The notes under the pieces are model-generated. The model was not told the DNA's origin and did not search any database. It saw only the letters and a program-made list of their open reading frames with translations. Positions 28,056-36,438 of a DNA stretch of 64,000 bases are shown piece after piece. Position 1 is the first letter of the stretch. Every line of letters starts with the position of its first letter. The translations under genes and the position numbers were made by a program. The stretch is from Nocardia nova NBRC 15556 (GTDB taxonomy: Bacteria > Actinomycetota > Actinomycetes > Mycobacteriales > Mycobacteriaceae), in assembly GCF_001613005.1 (NCBI RefSeq), contig NZ_BDBN01000033.1, positions 1 to 64,000 on the forward strand, written 5' to 3'.

Positions 28056-28358
28056 CTACAGCGGTTCCCAGAAGGTGATCTGGGTGGCCTTCGGGTCGAT
28101 CGCCGGGCTGAGGGTGGATCGGCCTTCCGCCGAGTTGGCGCGCAACTGCTTGAAGACCGCCTCGGCGTCGCCGTCGATCTCGTAGACCGCCAGATACCGG
28201 TGCGTGGCGCCCTGTCCCTCGAGCTGCGGGGCCCGATACCGCGAACACGAGCGGATGCCCTCGATCTGCAGCAGTTCGGGAATGTGCACGTCGTTGTACC
28301 AGGTGTTGTATTCGTCGTCCATGCCCTCGCGCGGGGTGGAGAAGACCAGCATCTGCAT
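28056..28358 (-). CDS. EthD-like/dimeric alpha-beta barrel protein
   Basis: A 100-residue protein starting MQMLVFSTPREGMDDEYNTW, with the YNDVHIPELLQIEGI motif characteristic of EthD and related ferredoxin-like dimeric barrels, followed by YLAVYEIDGD. Proteins of this type occur in catabolic and aromatic-polyketide loci, some as small auxiliary factors in P450 systems. Here it is between an amidohydrolase and the dehydrogenase pair. Its biochemical function is not known. The ATG at 28358 has AGGCAC upstream. Confidence 0.85.
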   Translation of the reverse strand: MQMLVFSTPREGMDDEYNTWYNDVHIPELLQIEGIRSCSRYRAPQLEGQGATHRYLAVYEIDGDAEAVFKQLRANSAEGRSTLSPAIDPKATQITFWEPL

Positions 28359-28405
28359 GGTGTGTGCCTAACGATCAGTGGTGGGGGACAACCGCTTTCG
28401 CGCCG

Positions 28406-29656
28406 TCAGGCGCGCTGGGCGTACAGTTCGGCCCATTCCTTGCGGGGCCGTACGGTCAGATCGACATCGGCGGCCTGGGCGCGCAGCGCGCCGACGGTCG
28501 CCTGCTCGCGCGGGATGTGCGCGAACGGTTCCCAGTTCAGGAACCGGCAGGCGTTCTGCCAGGTGATCTTGGAGATGTCGGCGTCGTCGGCGCCCGCCGC
28601 CTCGAGTTCGGCCAGGACGAATTCCGGGGCGTCGGGCCACAGCGAATCCGAATGCGGGTAGTCGCATTCCCACGCGATGATGTCGATGCCGATCTCGTGC
28701 CGCAGCTTCAACGAGGTCTTGTCGGTGACATAGCAGGCCATGACGTGGTCGCGGAACACATCCGAGGGCATCTTTCCGCCGAAGTCGCGGCGCAGCCACT
28801 TCTGGTTGGTGTAGTGGCGGTCCGAGCGGTCGAGGAAATACGGGATCCAGCCGATGCCGCCCTCGGACAGCGCCACCTTCAATCCCGGATAGCTGCGCAG
28901 CGCGGGGCCCCACAGCAGATCCTGGACCGCGATCTGGGACACGCTGGGCGCCAGCACCATCAGATTGTCGATCGGCGCGTCCGGGGCCATGCGCAGGGCG
29001 CCGAAGCCGGGCCCGATGTGCAGGTTCATCACCAGGCCGGTATCGGCGAGCGCGGCGAACACCGGACCCCAGTACTCGATGTCGTGATAGGACGGGTGAC
29101 CCTCCACGTGCGGAATCTCCGACATGGTCACGCCGTGGAATCCCTTGGCCGCCACCCGCTGGATCTCCGCCACCGCCAGTTGCGGATCCCACAGCGGCAG
29201 AATGGCATTCGGGATGAACCGGCCCGGATAGGTGGCGCACCACTCGTCGATGTGCCAGTTGTTGTAGGCCTGGATCATCGCCACGGTGATCTCGTCCTTG
29301 AACTGACTCAGGTGGCCCGCGCTGAAGCCGGCGAAGGTCGGGAAGCACATCGAGGCGAACACGCCGTTGGCATTCATATCCCGTACCCGGTCGTGAATGT
29401 CGTAGACGCCCGGACGCATCTCGGCGTAGCGGGTGGGGTTCTTGTCCCACTCCTCCTTGGGCCAGCCGACGACCGCGTTGAGCCCGGTGACGCCGACCGG
29501 CCGGCCGCGATAGGTCCACTGATCGATGCCCTGCTCGTTGGTGAGCAATTGTGGCACGTACTCGGCGTACTTCTTCGGCGTATGCCGGTCGAACATGTCG
29601 GCCGGCTCGACCACGTGGTCGTCGATGCTGACCAGGATCATGTCATCGATATTCAT
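28406..29656 (-). CDS. Amidohydrolase-2 family metal-dependent hydrolase
   Basis: A 416-residue TIM-barrel amidohydrolase-2 protein. The N-terminal SIDDHVVEPADMF has the Asp-x-His metal site, a barrel strand ends in MNLHIG near 225, and the C-terminal CDYPHSDSLWPD supplies the last metal/catalytic Asp. This family includes ACMSD-type decarboxylases, hydratases and C-C hydrolases rather than amidases. It is one of four such genes between 28 and 45 kb. ATG at 29656 follows GAGGAACC, and an operator overlaps its candidate -10 at 29734-29748. Confidence 0.92.
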   Translation of the reverse strand: MNIDDMILVSIDDHVVEPADMFDRHTPKKYAEYVPQLLTNEQGIDQWTYRGRPVGVTGLNAVVGWPKEEWDKNPTRYAEMRPGVYDIHDRVRDMNANGVFASMCFPTFAGFSAGHLSQFKDEITVAMIQAYNNWHIDEWCATYPGRFIPNAILPLWDPQLAVAEIQRVAAKGFHGVTMSEIPHVEGHPSYHDIEYWGPVFAALADTGLVMNLHIGPGFGALRMAPDAPIDNLMVLAPSVSQIAVQDLLWGPALRSYPGLKVALSEGGIGWIPYFLDRSDRHYTNQKWLRRDFGGKMPSDVFRDHVMACYVTDKTSLKLRHEIGIDIIAWECDYPHSDSLWPDAPEFVLAELEAAGADDADISKITWQNACRFLNWEPFAHIPREQATVGALRAQAADVDLTVRPRKEWAELYAQRA

Positions 29657-29733
29657 GAGGTTCCTCGTGCTGGTGCGGACGGCGGCGGCCCGGCGCGGCG
29701 GGCGGCAGTGCGAGATGATGAATCTCTGTTATG

Positions 29734-29748
29734 GAGAATCATACTCTC
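29734..29748. promoter_or_regulatory. Operator palindrome GAGAATCATACTCTC over a -10 hexamer
   Basis: The 15-base dyad has an extra flanking GG/CC pair (29733, 29749). On the minus strand its centre contains TATGAT (29743-29738), a good -10 for the amidohydrolase gene at 28406-29656, giving a leader of about 75 bases. It matches the site at 36424-36438 in 14 of 15 bases. Confidence 0.7.
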
Positions 29749-29815
29749 CTATTTGGCTGCGACGATACACCCGATTCGGCGTCCGCACGGCAAACGGCCG
29801 ATTCCGCCCTGCCCG

Positions 29816-31198
29816 CTACGTCGCCCGATAGACGACCTGCCCGGCGACGATCGTGGCGGCCACAAGCGACGAGTCGAGCACCTCGCCGAGTTCGGTGGGC
29901 GGAACGCGCAGCAGGGTCAGGTCGGCGGTGTGGCCCGTGGCGATGGTGCGGGGAATATGCGGCCTGGCGGCGGTGCCGAAGAACAGCGACAACGCGGTGA
30001 CCGGTGACAGCGCCTCCGCCGGTCTGCCCGGGCCGCGATCGGTGGCGGCGCGCACCACCGCCCAGGGGTCCGGGTCGCCGAAGGGCGCGTCGGTCCCGGC
30101 CGCCACCCCGACGCCCGCGGCGAGCAACGAACCGAGCCGCCACAGATCGGGCCGGTCCTCGGCGGGCACCTCGCGGGCGTACTGGGCGGCGCGCTCGATC
30201 AGGAAATGCGGTTGGGTGATCACCGGAATATCGTTGCGGCGCAACCAGGTCAGCACCTCGGCGGGAACGACGGCACCGTGTTCGATGCGGTCGCCGGGCA
30301 CCACCCCGGCCAGATCGAGGGCGGCCATGGTCAGGATCAGCTGGACCCGGGTGACGCAGTGCACCGCCGCGGCCCGCCCCGCACTGTGCAACCGGCGCAG
30401 CCGCACCACGAAATCGTCGAGGTCCGGCAGGGCGGTGTCGTCGAGCAGAATTTTGGTGGGCCCCAGACGGAAACGCTCGACGTGCGGATCCTCGATATCG
30501 GGTTCGGCCATACAGTAGACGCGCTGCACGATGCGCCCGTCCAGCACCCCGGCGGCCAGCGTGCCGACCTCGGGCCGGGTGAGATCCGGTGTGGCATCGG
30601 TGAATCCGGTGATTCCGCGTGCCGCGGCCACCGCCGAGACGGGGGCCGGGTCCGGTGCCAGGCAGCCGAGCCGGTCGCCGAGCCAGGTGTCCATTCGCCA
30701 CAGCCGGCCCGTGACCCGGCCCTGCGGATCACGTTCCACCCCCGGCAGATGACAGTTGTCGACCTCGAGCAGGGCGCAGGCGTGGGAATCGAGGATCCAC
30801 AGCGCGCCGGAACGATGCTGCACCCGCACCGGCCGCCCGACATCCATGCGGTCCAGCGCCCACCGGTCGATCGCCCCGGCGACATCGTCGTGGTAGTCCA
30901 CGGCGCGGATCCAGGCATGTCCGGGTGTCCGGCGTGCGGCCTCCCGCAGACGTGCCGCCAGTGCGTGCGGGCCGTGAATCCGGTCCGGTCCCACCGGAAT
31001 CGACTCGGAGCGCGCGGCGAGTGAGCGCAGGTGGATGTGATGGTCGTGCAGGCCGGGCACCAGCCATCCGCCGCGCGCGTCGATATCGTCCTCGCCGGCC
31101 TGTGGCCGCAGACCGCACCCGCATTCGGTGATGGTGCCGCGTTCGCAGCGGATATCGGTGTGAGCGCTGCCGAAGACGGCGGCGTTGCGAATCAACAT
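29816..31198 (-). CDS. Amidohydrolase-3/cyclic amidohydrolase-type protein
   Basis: A 460-residue protein of the amidohydrolase superfamily with the order typical of amidohydrolase-3: a beta-sandwich N-terminus (MLIRNAAVF...), metal motif GLHDHHIHL near residue 55, AVHCVTR near 295, EHGAVV near 325 and GTDAPFGDP near 380. It is different from the amidohydrolase-2 genes around it. The family hydrolyses N-acyl or cyclic amide bonds, but many members have other activities. ATG at 31198 overlaps the stop of the CoA-transferase by seven bases. Confidence 0.88.
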   Translation of the reverse strand: MLIRNAAVFGSAHTDIRCERGTITECGCGLRPQAGEDDIDARGGWLVPGLHDHHIHLRSLAARSESIPVGPDRIHGPHALAARLREAARRTPGHAWIRAVDYHDDVAGAIDRWALDRMDVGRPVRVQHRSGALWILDSHACALLEVDNCHLPGVERDPQGRVTGRLWRMDTWLGDRLGCLAPDPAPVSAVAAARGITGFTDATPDLTRPEVGTLAAGVLDGRIVQRVYCMAEPDIEDPHVERFRLGPTKILLDDTALPDLDDFVVRLRRLHSAGRAAAVHCVTRVQLILTMAALDLAGVVPGDRIEHGAVVPAEVLTWLRRNDIPVITQPHFLIERAAQYAREVPAEDRPDLWRLGSLLAAGVGVAAGTDAPFGDPDPWAVVRAATDRGPGRPAEALSPVTALSLFFGTAARPHIPRTIATGHTADLTLLRVPPTELGEVLDSSLVAATIVAGQVVYRAT

Positions 31199-32520
31199 GC
31201 GACACCACCCGGGAATGCGGACTCGGCGTGCGTCTGTGCGGAGCGCGGGGACAGGACTGCCTGCGTGTGTCCGGTGTGCGCGCACCGGACCTGCCAGCGC
31301 CCGTCATGGGTGAAGACCCGGTGCGGGCCCGCGCAGCGCGGTGGCGCGGCGGCGAAAGCGGCCGTGACCGAGCGCATCGAGACGTCGGCCAGGACACCGC
31401 CGCCCGCCCGTACGGCCGCGCAGACCGCCAGTGCCGCAGCGATTCCCGAGAGCGGGTCGCCGATCGCATCCGCGCAGAACACCGGCATGCCGTGTCCGGT
31501 GCCGACGAGCCCGCCGGCCACCGCTGCGTCGTCGCCGAAGGCCACCCGCATCGGCTCGGATCGGCCGTAGCCGGTGAGACCGACCCAGATCTGGCCGGGA
31601 CGCAGCCCGCGCCGGTCGGGCCCGAGCCCCAGTTGCGCCAGCGCGCGGGGGCGGGAGGCCTCGATCACGATGTCGGCGGCCGCCAGCAGCGCCGCCAATT
31701 CGTCTCGCCCGGAATCGGTGCGGAAGTCGACGGTGCGGAATTCGTGTCCGGCGTGCAGGGGGTCGAAGAAATGGTGATCCGCCCGCGCACCGTCGGGCCG
31801 ATGCGGACTCTCCACCTTGATCACCCGCGCCCCGGCCCGGCCGAGAATATGGGCGCACAGCGGCCCCGCCCACATCGAGGACAGGTCCACCACCAGCCGC
31901 CCGGTCAGGTCTCGCCAGGGTGCCGGCGCCGCGAGCCGGGACAGCTGCCACGGTGGCGTGCCCGGATCGGCCTTCGGTCCGCCGGGGGGAAGGGCGGCGG
32001 CCGGGACTCCGAGCAGTTGAGCGCGGTCGGCGAGGTCGGCGGCGGAGACGTCGATGGCGGACTGCGCCAACGCTTTCCAGTGGTCGCGGGTCCGGTGGGC
32101 GCCGATGATCGCGGGCACGGCGGCGATATCGTCGGGGCGCGACAGGGTCAGTGCGCACCAGCCGTCGGCGGTGCGCAGCAGGCGGGTGGACCCGCCCGCC
32201 GAGCGTGTGCCCGCGCGCCGGAAACCGTGGTCGACCGCCCGCGCGGTGAGTACCGGACCGGGAGCCAGCGTCACCGCCCGTCCCAGCGCGGCGGTCGTGC
32301 GCGCGAGCAGGCTCAGGACCTCGCCCAGCCGGGCGAAGGCGGGCGCGGGGGAGATGTCGGGCGGCCCGCCCGCGGGCCCGGTGAGGTCCATGGCTCCCGA
32401 CGCCGCCCAGCCACAGACCTCGCACCCGAACGGGGACGCGTCCGTCGCACGCGGCGGCCACAGTTCGGATACCCGGTGGGCGAGCGTGGCCGGCGGGGAC
32501 AGTGCGGCTGGATGGTTCAT
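31192..32520 (-). CDS. Family III CoA-transferase-like protein with reordered domains
   Basis: The 442-residue protein has the classic family III N-terminal signature (LTGRLVVDLSSMWAGPLCAHILGRAGARVIKVESP) at about residue 205 rather than at the start. The catalytic-aspartate region CADAIGDPLSGIAAAL follows near 350. The preceding 200 residues resemble the small domain that usually comes after it (WCALTLSRPDD and QLLGVPAAALPPGG). This looks like circular permutation or the second half of a duplicated transferase. The ATG at 32520 follows AGGAGGCCTGAG. It may transfer CoA or may be a degenerate partner. Confidence 0.8.
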   Translation of the reverse strand: MNHPAALSPPATLAHRVSELWPPRATDASPFGCEVCGWAASGAMDLTGPAGGPPDISPAPAFARLGEVLSLLARTTAALGRAVTLAPGPVLTARAVDHGFRRAGTRSAGGSTRLLRTADGWCALTLSRPDDIAAVPAIIGAHRTRDHWKALAQSAIDVSAADLADRAQLLGVPAAALPPGGPKADPGTPPWQLSRLAAPAPWRDLTGRLVVDLSSMWAGPLCAHILGRAGARVIKVESPHRPDGARADHHFFDPLHAGHEFRTVDFRTDSGRDELAALLAAADIVIEASRPRALAQLGLGPDRRGLRPGQIWVGLTGYGRSEPMRVAFGDDAAVAGGLVGTGHGMPVFCADAIGDPLSGIAAALAVCAAVRAGGGVLADVSMRSVTAAFAAAPPRCAGPHRVFTHDGRWQVRCAHTGHTQAVLSPRSAQTHAESAFPGGVAC

Positions 32521-32556
32521 CTCAGGCCTCCTCGGCGAGGGTGTGCGCGGCCGTCG

Positions 32557-33615
32557 TTACGACGGCCCGCCGGTGGGCTCGATGCGATCCACCAGGCCCC
32601 AGCGCAGGGCGGTGTCGACGTCGATGGTGGCGCCGGTGAGCATCGCCCAGGCGGCCCGCCAGCGCCCGATCCGGCGCGGCACGCTCACCGTGCCGCCCGC
32701 GCCCGGGACCAGGCCCATACCGACCTCCGGGAAGCGGAACCAGGTCCCCGGCGCCGCGGTGACGATGCCGCCGAACGCGGCGATCTCGGCGCCCGCGCCG
32801 ACACAGGCGCCGTGGGTGTCGATTCGCAACCGGGCGGACAGGCGGTCCAGCACCCGCCACGGCGCCCGGTCCAGGCGCACCAGATAGGCGGCCACCGGGT
32901 CTGCCGCACAACCGAATTCGTCGAGGTCGCCGCCGCTGCAGAAGGCCGGTCCCGCGCCCGCGAGCCGGACCGAGGTGATACTCGGGTCGGCCTCGGCGAC
33001 CTGCGCGGCCGCGAGCAGTTCCTCGCGCAGGCGGGCGCTGAGCGCGTTGCGGCGGCGCGGCCGATCCAGCACGATGGCGAGTTCACCGCCCGCGCGGTCG
33101 ATCCGGACCAGGTCGCCGGATTCGTCGTCCGGTGTCCGGGCCGGCCCCCGAGCCCCGAGCCAATCGCGGAATTCCGTGCCGCCCAGCAACATCGAGTAGA
33201 CCGCCGCTTCGGCGGCCAGCGCCGGGAGGGTGGGCAGCGCGGGAGTCTGCCGCAGCAGGTGACCGCAGGCCAGCGCCGCCCGGGGCGCGTGATCGACGGC
33301 GGCGGCGAGTATCTCCACCGCGGCGGCGCAATCGGTCACCGTGACCACGCGCCGGTCCCGCAGCGGCAATTCGCTCACCGAGACGGTCGCCGCCTCGAGA
33401 ATCGGATGCAACCGCGCCGGCACCGGATCACCGGCGACGGCGACGGTGAGTGCCGCGCCGGTGGCGATCGAGCCGGCGATATCGGCGATCTGTTCGGGAC
33501 TCGAGCGCCGCAGTCCGTCCAGGTCGACGACGGTGAGCGGCCGTTGCGGCCTTCCGTCGCGGTCCAAGCTCAGGTCGGCGAATCGCAGGTCTGCGTCAGC
33601 AGCGCTGGTGGTCAT
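32557..33615 (-). CDS. Enoyl-CoA hydratase/isomerase family protein with an extra N-terminal crotonase-like region
   Basis: About 352 residues. The recognisable crotonase domain begins near residue 165 (LVRIDRAGGELAIVLDRPRRRNALS) and has the oxyanion segment GPAFCSGGDLDEFG and the FPEVGMGLVPGAGG segment. The first 160 residues appear to be a shortened, degenerate copy, with an AAEAAVYSMLLGGTEFRDWL stretch like that of crotonase family proteins. It could hydrate an enoyl-CoA or catalyse another CoA-ester reaction. GTG 33621 or ATG 33615 are both possible starts. It precedes the CoA-transferase by 36 bases. Confidence 0.85.
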   Translation of the reverse strand: MTTSAADADLRFADLSLDRDGRPQRPLTVVDLDGLRRSSPEQIADIAGSIATGAALTVAVAGDPVPARLHPILEAATVSVSELPLRDRRVVTVTDCAAAVEILAAAVDHAPRAALACGHLLRQTPALPTLPALAAEAAVYSMLLGGTEFRDWLGARGPARTPDDESGDLVRIDRAGGELAIVLDRPRRRNALSARLREELLAAAQVAEADPSITSVRLAGAGPAFCSGGDLDEFGCAADPVAAYLVRLDRAPWRVLDRLSARLRIDTHGACVGAGAEIAAFGGIVTAAPGTWFRFPEVGMGLVPGAGGTVSVPRRIGRWRAAWAMLTGATIDVDTALRWGLVDRIEPTGGPS

Positions 33616-33664
33616 CGTCACCGCCGTTCTGTGAGGCCGCGAATGCTCGCGGGCAACCGGATGC

Positions 33665-33753
33665 GCGCACGGGAACCGGAACAGGCCGGACAGATTCCCG
33701 TGCGCTCGGCGCTGCGGCGGCCCGCGCCGGCTCCCCGGGGCGTCCGGGTCCGG
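33665..33753. repeat. Two inverted repeats between ligase and crotonase genes
   Basis: GCGCACGGGAA (33665-33675) pairs perfectly with TTCCCGTGCGC (33695-33705). Further on, CGCGCCG (33723-33729) pairs with CGGCGCG (33747-33753) around more GC-rich complementarity. They lie in the 153-base gap after the stop of the acyl-CoA ligase gene and could end or process that transcript. Confidence 0.7.
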
Positions 33754-33774
33754 GGGCGGCGCGTGTGAAACGGG

Positions 33775-35223
33775 TTACCGCAGCTGGTCTTTCATCACCT
33801 TTCCGGTCGCGTTGAGCGGTAGTTCGTCGAGGAACACCACGGCACGCGGCACCTTGTATCCGGCCATGTTCTCGCGGCTCCAGGCGATGAGCTCGGCCTC
33901 GGTCAGCGGCGCGCCCGCGACGACGAACGCCTTGCCCACCTGGCCCATGCGCTCGTCGGGCACGCCGATCACCGCCGCCTGCACCACCGCCGGATGCTGC
34001 AGCAGCACGCCTTCGATCTCCGCGGGATAGGCGTTGAAGCCGCCGACGATGAACATGTCCTTCTTCCGTCCGATGATGCGCAAGCGGCCGCCCTCGTCCA
34101 CGGCGCCGAGGTCGCCGGTGTGCAGCCAGCCCTCGGGGTCGATCGCCTCCGCGGTGGCCGCGGGATCGTCGAGATAGCCCTGCATGACGGTGTAGCCGCG
34201 CAGCAGCACCTCGCTGTCGGCGGCGATGCGGACTTCCACACCGTCGCACGGGGTTCCGGCGGTCGTCGCGATCTGCTCGAAGGTGTCCCCCGGGCGTGAG
34301 GCGGTCGCGGTACCCGCCTCGGTGAGCCCGTATCCGGTCATGATCGAGCGGAACGGGAGTTCGGTCTTCACCCGGCGGATCAGTTCCACCGGGATGTCGG
34401 CCGCCCCGGTGACCGCGGACCGCAGCGACGACAGGTCGTAGCGCCCGCGCGCCCCGAGCAGCGAGTGGTACAGCGTGGGCGGGCCGGGCAGCATCGTGAT
34501 CCGTTCGCGCGCAACGAGTTCGCAGACGCGGTCCACATCGAACACCGGCACCGGCAGGATGGTGGCGCCACGGATGAACGAGGCCAGCACGCCGGCCTTG
34601 TAGCCGAAGGTGTGGAAGAAGGGATTCACCGCCAGGTAGCGGTCACCTACGCGCAGATCCGCCAGCTCACACCATTCGGTGTACAGCCGCAGATTCTGGC
34701 GATGGTTCATCATCACGCCCTTGGGGCGGCCGGTGGTGCCCGAGGTGTAGATGATGTCGGAGATGTCGGTCCCGGCCACCTCGCGTTCGAAAGGTGAACC
34801 GCTGGACAGGAAATCGGAGGCGAGGTCGATCACCGGCACGCCGTCGGGCCCGCGCAGTTCTCGCCCCAGGAAGCCCTGCTGTACCAGCAGCAGTTTCGCT
34901 CCGCTGCGGCCGATCACATCCGCCGCCTCCGCCGCCTGGAACCGGGTGTTGACCGGAACCAGCACGCCGCCCGCGGTGAGCAGGCCGAAGGCGGCCACGA
35001 TCCAGGCCGCGGAATTGGGCGCCCAGATCGCCACCCGGTCGCCCTTGCCCACCCCGGCCTCCGCGAAGGCGCCCGCGGCCCGGCGCACCCGCTCGACGAG
35101 TTCGGTGTAGCTCAGCCGCAGATCGCCGTCGACGACCGCCTCGGCGTCACCGAAGCGATCGGCCGAGGAGGCGACCATCTGCGGGATGTTCTCCCAGCTC
35201 ATACCGCGGGCCGCACCGCTCAT
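33775..35223 (-). CDS. Acyl-CoA synthetase (AMP-forming; FadD3-like)
   Basis: A 482-residue adenylating ligase. The P-loop is YTSGTTGRPKGVM near 180, the adenine-binding GYGLTEAGTA near 310, and the C-terminal hinge/lysine region is IIGRKKDMFIVGGFNAYPAEIE with final LPLNATGKVMKDQLR. It activates a carboxylic acid to its CoA ester. ATG at 35223 overlaps the stop of the amidohydrolase by ATGA. The second ligase at 36437-37990 means that two different acids, or two stages, are activated in this island. Confidence 0.93.
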   Translation of the reverse strand: MSGAARGMSWENIPQMVASSADRFGDAEAVVDGDLRLSYTELVERVRRAAGAFAEAGVGKGDRVAIWAPNSAAWIVAAFGLLTAGGVLVPVNTRFQAAEAADVIGRSGAKLLLVQQGFLGRELRGPDGVPVIDLASDFLSSGSPFEREVAGTDISDIIYTSGTTGRPKGVMMNHRQNLRLYTEWCELADLRVGDRYLAVNPFFHTFGYKAGVLASFIRGATILPVPVFDVDRVCELVARERITMLPGPPTLYHSLLGARGRYDLSSLRSAVTGAADIPVELIRRVKTELPFRSIMTGYGLTEAGTATASRPGDTFEQIATTAGTPCDGVEVRIAADSEVLLRGYTVMQGYLDDPAATAEAIDPEGWLHTGDLGAVDEGGRLRIIGRKKDMFIVGGFNAYPAEIEGVLLQHPAVVQAAVIGVPDERMGQVGKAFVVAGAPLTEAELIAWSRENMAGYKVPRAVVFLDELPLNATGKVMKDQLR

Positions 35224-36401
35224 ACCTTCAGCAACCTCGCCAGGTTGCCGCCCATGATCTTCTCCTGGTTGGCCAGCGGCATATCTTTGATCTCGTTGAT
35301 GTAGCGGGCCGGTTCGGCCAGGCCCTCCGGGTGCGGGTAGTCCGAGCCGAACAGCACGTTCTCCACCCCGATCAGATCGGCGATGGCCTGCAGATCCTCT
35401 TCCCAGAACGGGCTGACGTGGATGCTGCGCTTGACCGCCTCGACCGGATCCTGGAAGCCGAAGCCCTCCGGCGCCTTCTTGTACACATCGTGCAGATTCT
35501 CGAGCAGCGGGGCCAGCCAGGAGGCACCGTTCTCGATGACGGCCACCTTCAGCTCGGGGTGGCGGAACAGCGCGCCGTGGCACACCCACGAGGCGACGGC
35601 GTCCTGGATCGGGCGCCATTCGGTGGTCATCCGGAAGGTGTTGGTCTTGAACGGCAGCATCTCGAGGTTGCTGCCCTCCCATTCGGCGTTGAACCGCGAA
35701 TAGCCGCTGTCGGAGGAGTGCATCGTCACCAGCACGTCGTGCTCGACCACGCGCTTCCAGAACGGGTCGAATTCCGGCAGGGCGAACGAGCGCGGCCCGC
35801 GCAGACCCGGCACCGGAGCCGGGCGCACCAGAATCGCCTTGGCGCCGTGTTCGACACACCAGTCGAGCTCCTCGATCGCCTTATCCACGATCGGCAGGCT
35901 CACCACCGGCACCGTGAAGATGCGGTCCTTGTAGTTGAAACCCCACTCCTCGAGCAGCCACTGGTTGAGCGAATGCACCACGGCGTGAATGAGATCGGGG
36001 TGATGGCGCATGCGCTCCTCGATGAGGCTGGCCAGGGTCGGGAACATCAGCGTGCGGTCGAGCTGTAGCTCGTTCATGAGCTCGAGGCGCGGGCCGGGCT
36101 CGTGGAACGCGGGAATCGAGCGCATCGGCTTACCGAAGATCTCCCGGCGGCTCTTACCCTCGGGATTGCCGTTCTTGAAGTACTCCTCCATCGCGCCGGG
36201 CCGCGCGACCACCTCGAAGGTGGGATTGGGGATGTACTCGCTGATCTGGCCGAGGACCGCGATCTTGGTGCGGCCGTTGAGTTCCACGTACTGGATGGCG
36301 CCCTCGAACTCCTTCGGCAGGTACCGGGTGAGGGCCTCTTTGGTTTCGTACAGGTGGTTATCGGCGTCGAAGAGCTGGTACGGCAGCTCGATCTTCGTCA
36401 T
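35220..36401 (-). CDS. Amidohydrolase-2 family metal-dependent hydrolase
   Basis: A 393-residue amidohydrolase-2 protein. The first metal motif is FDADNHLYE, mid-barrel VTMHSSDSGY is near 230, and GSDYPHPEGLAEP near 355 supplies the catalytic Asp. It is related to, but clearly different in sequence from, the three other amidohydrolase-2 proteins of the window. The ATG at 36401 follows AAAGGAGACTCTT. The operator at 36424-36438 overlaps its -10. It is translationally coupled to the acyl-CoA synthetase downstream. Confidence 0.92.
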   Translation of the reverse strand: MTKIELPYQLFDADNHLYETKEALTRYLPKEFEGAIQYVELNGRTKIAVLGQISEYIPNPTFEVVARPGAMEEYFKNGNPEGKSRREIFGKPMRSIPAFHEPGPRLELMNELQLDRTLMFPTLASLIEERMRHHPDLIHAVVHSLNQWLLEEWGFNYKDRIFTVPVVSLPIVDKAIEELDWCVEHGAKAILVRPAPVPGLRGPRSFALPEFDPFWKRVVEHDVLVTMHSSDSGYSRFNAEWEGSNLEMLPFKTNTFRMTTEWRPIQDAVASWVCHGALFRHPELKVAVIENGASWLAPLLENLHDVYKKAPEGFGFQDPVEAVKRSIHVSPFWEEDLQAIADLIGVENVLFGSDYPHPEGLAEPARYINEIKDMPLANQEKIMGGNLARLLKV

Positions 36402-36423
36402 AAGAGTCTCCTTTGTTCGTTAT

Positions 36424-36438
36424 GAGAATCATATTCTC
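36424..36438. promoter_or_regulatory. Perfect operator palindrome GAGAATCATATTCTC
   Basis: Six-base arms GAGAAT and ATTCTC are perfectly complementary around CAT. On the minus strand it contains TATGAT (36433-36428), a good -10 giving a leader of about 20 bases before the amidohydrolase ATG at 36401. Its right end overlaps the stop codon (36439-36437) of the preceding ligase gene, so the site lies at a gene boundary. Confidence 0.75.
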
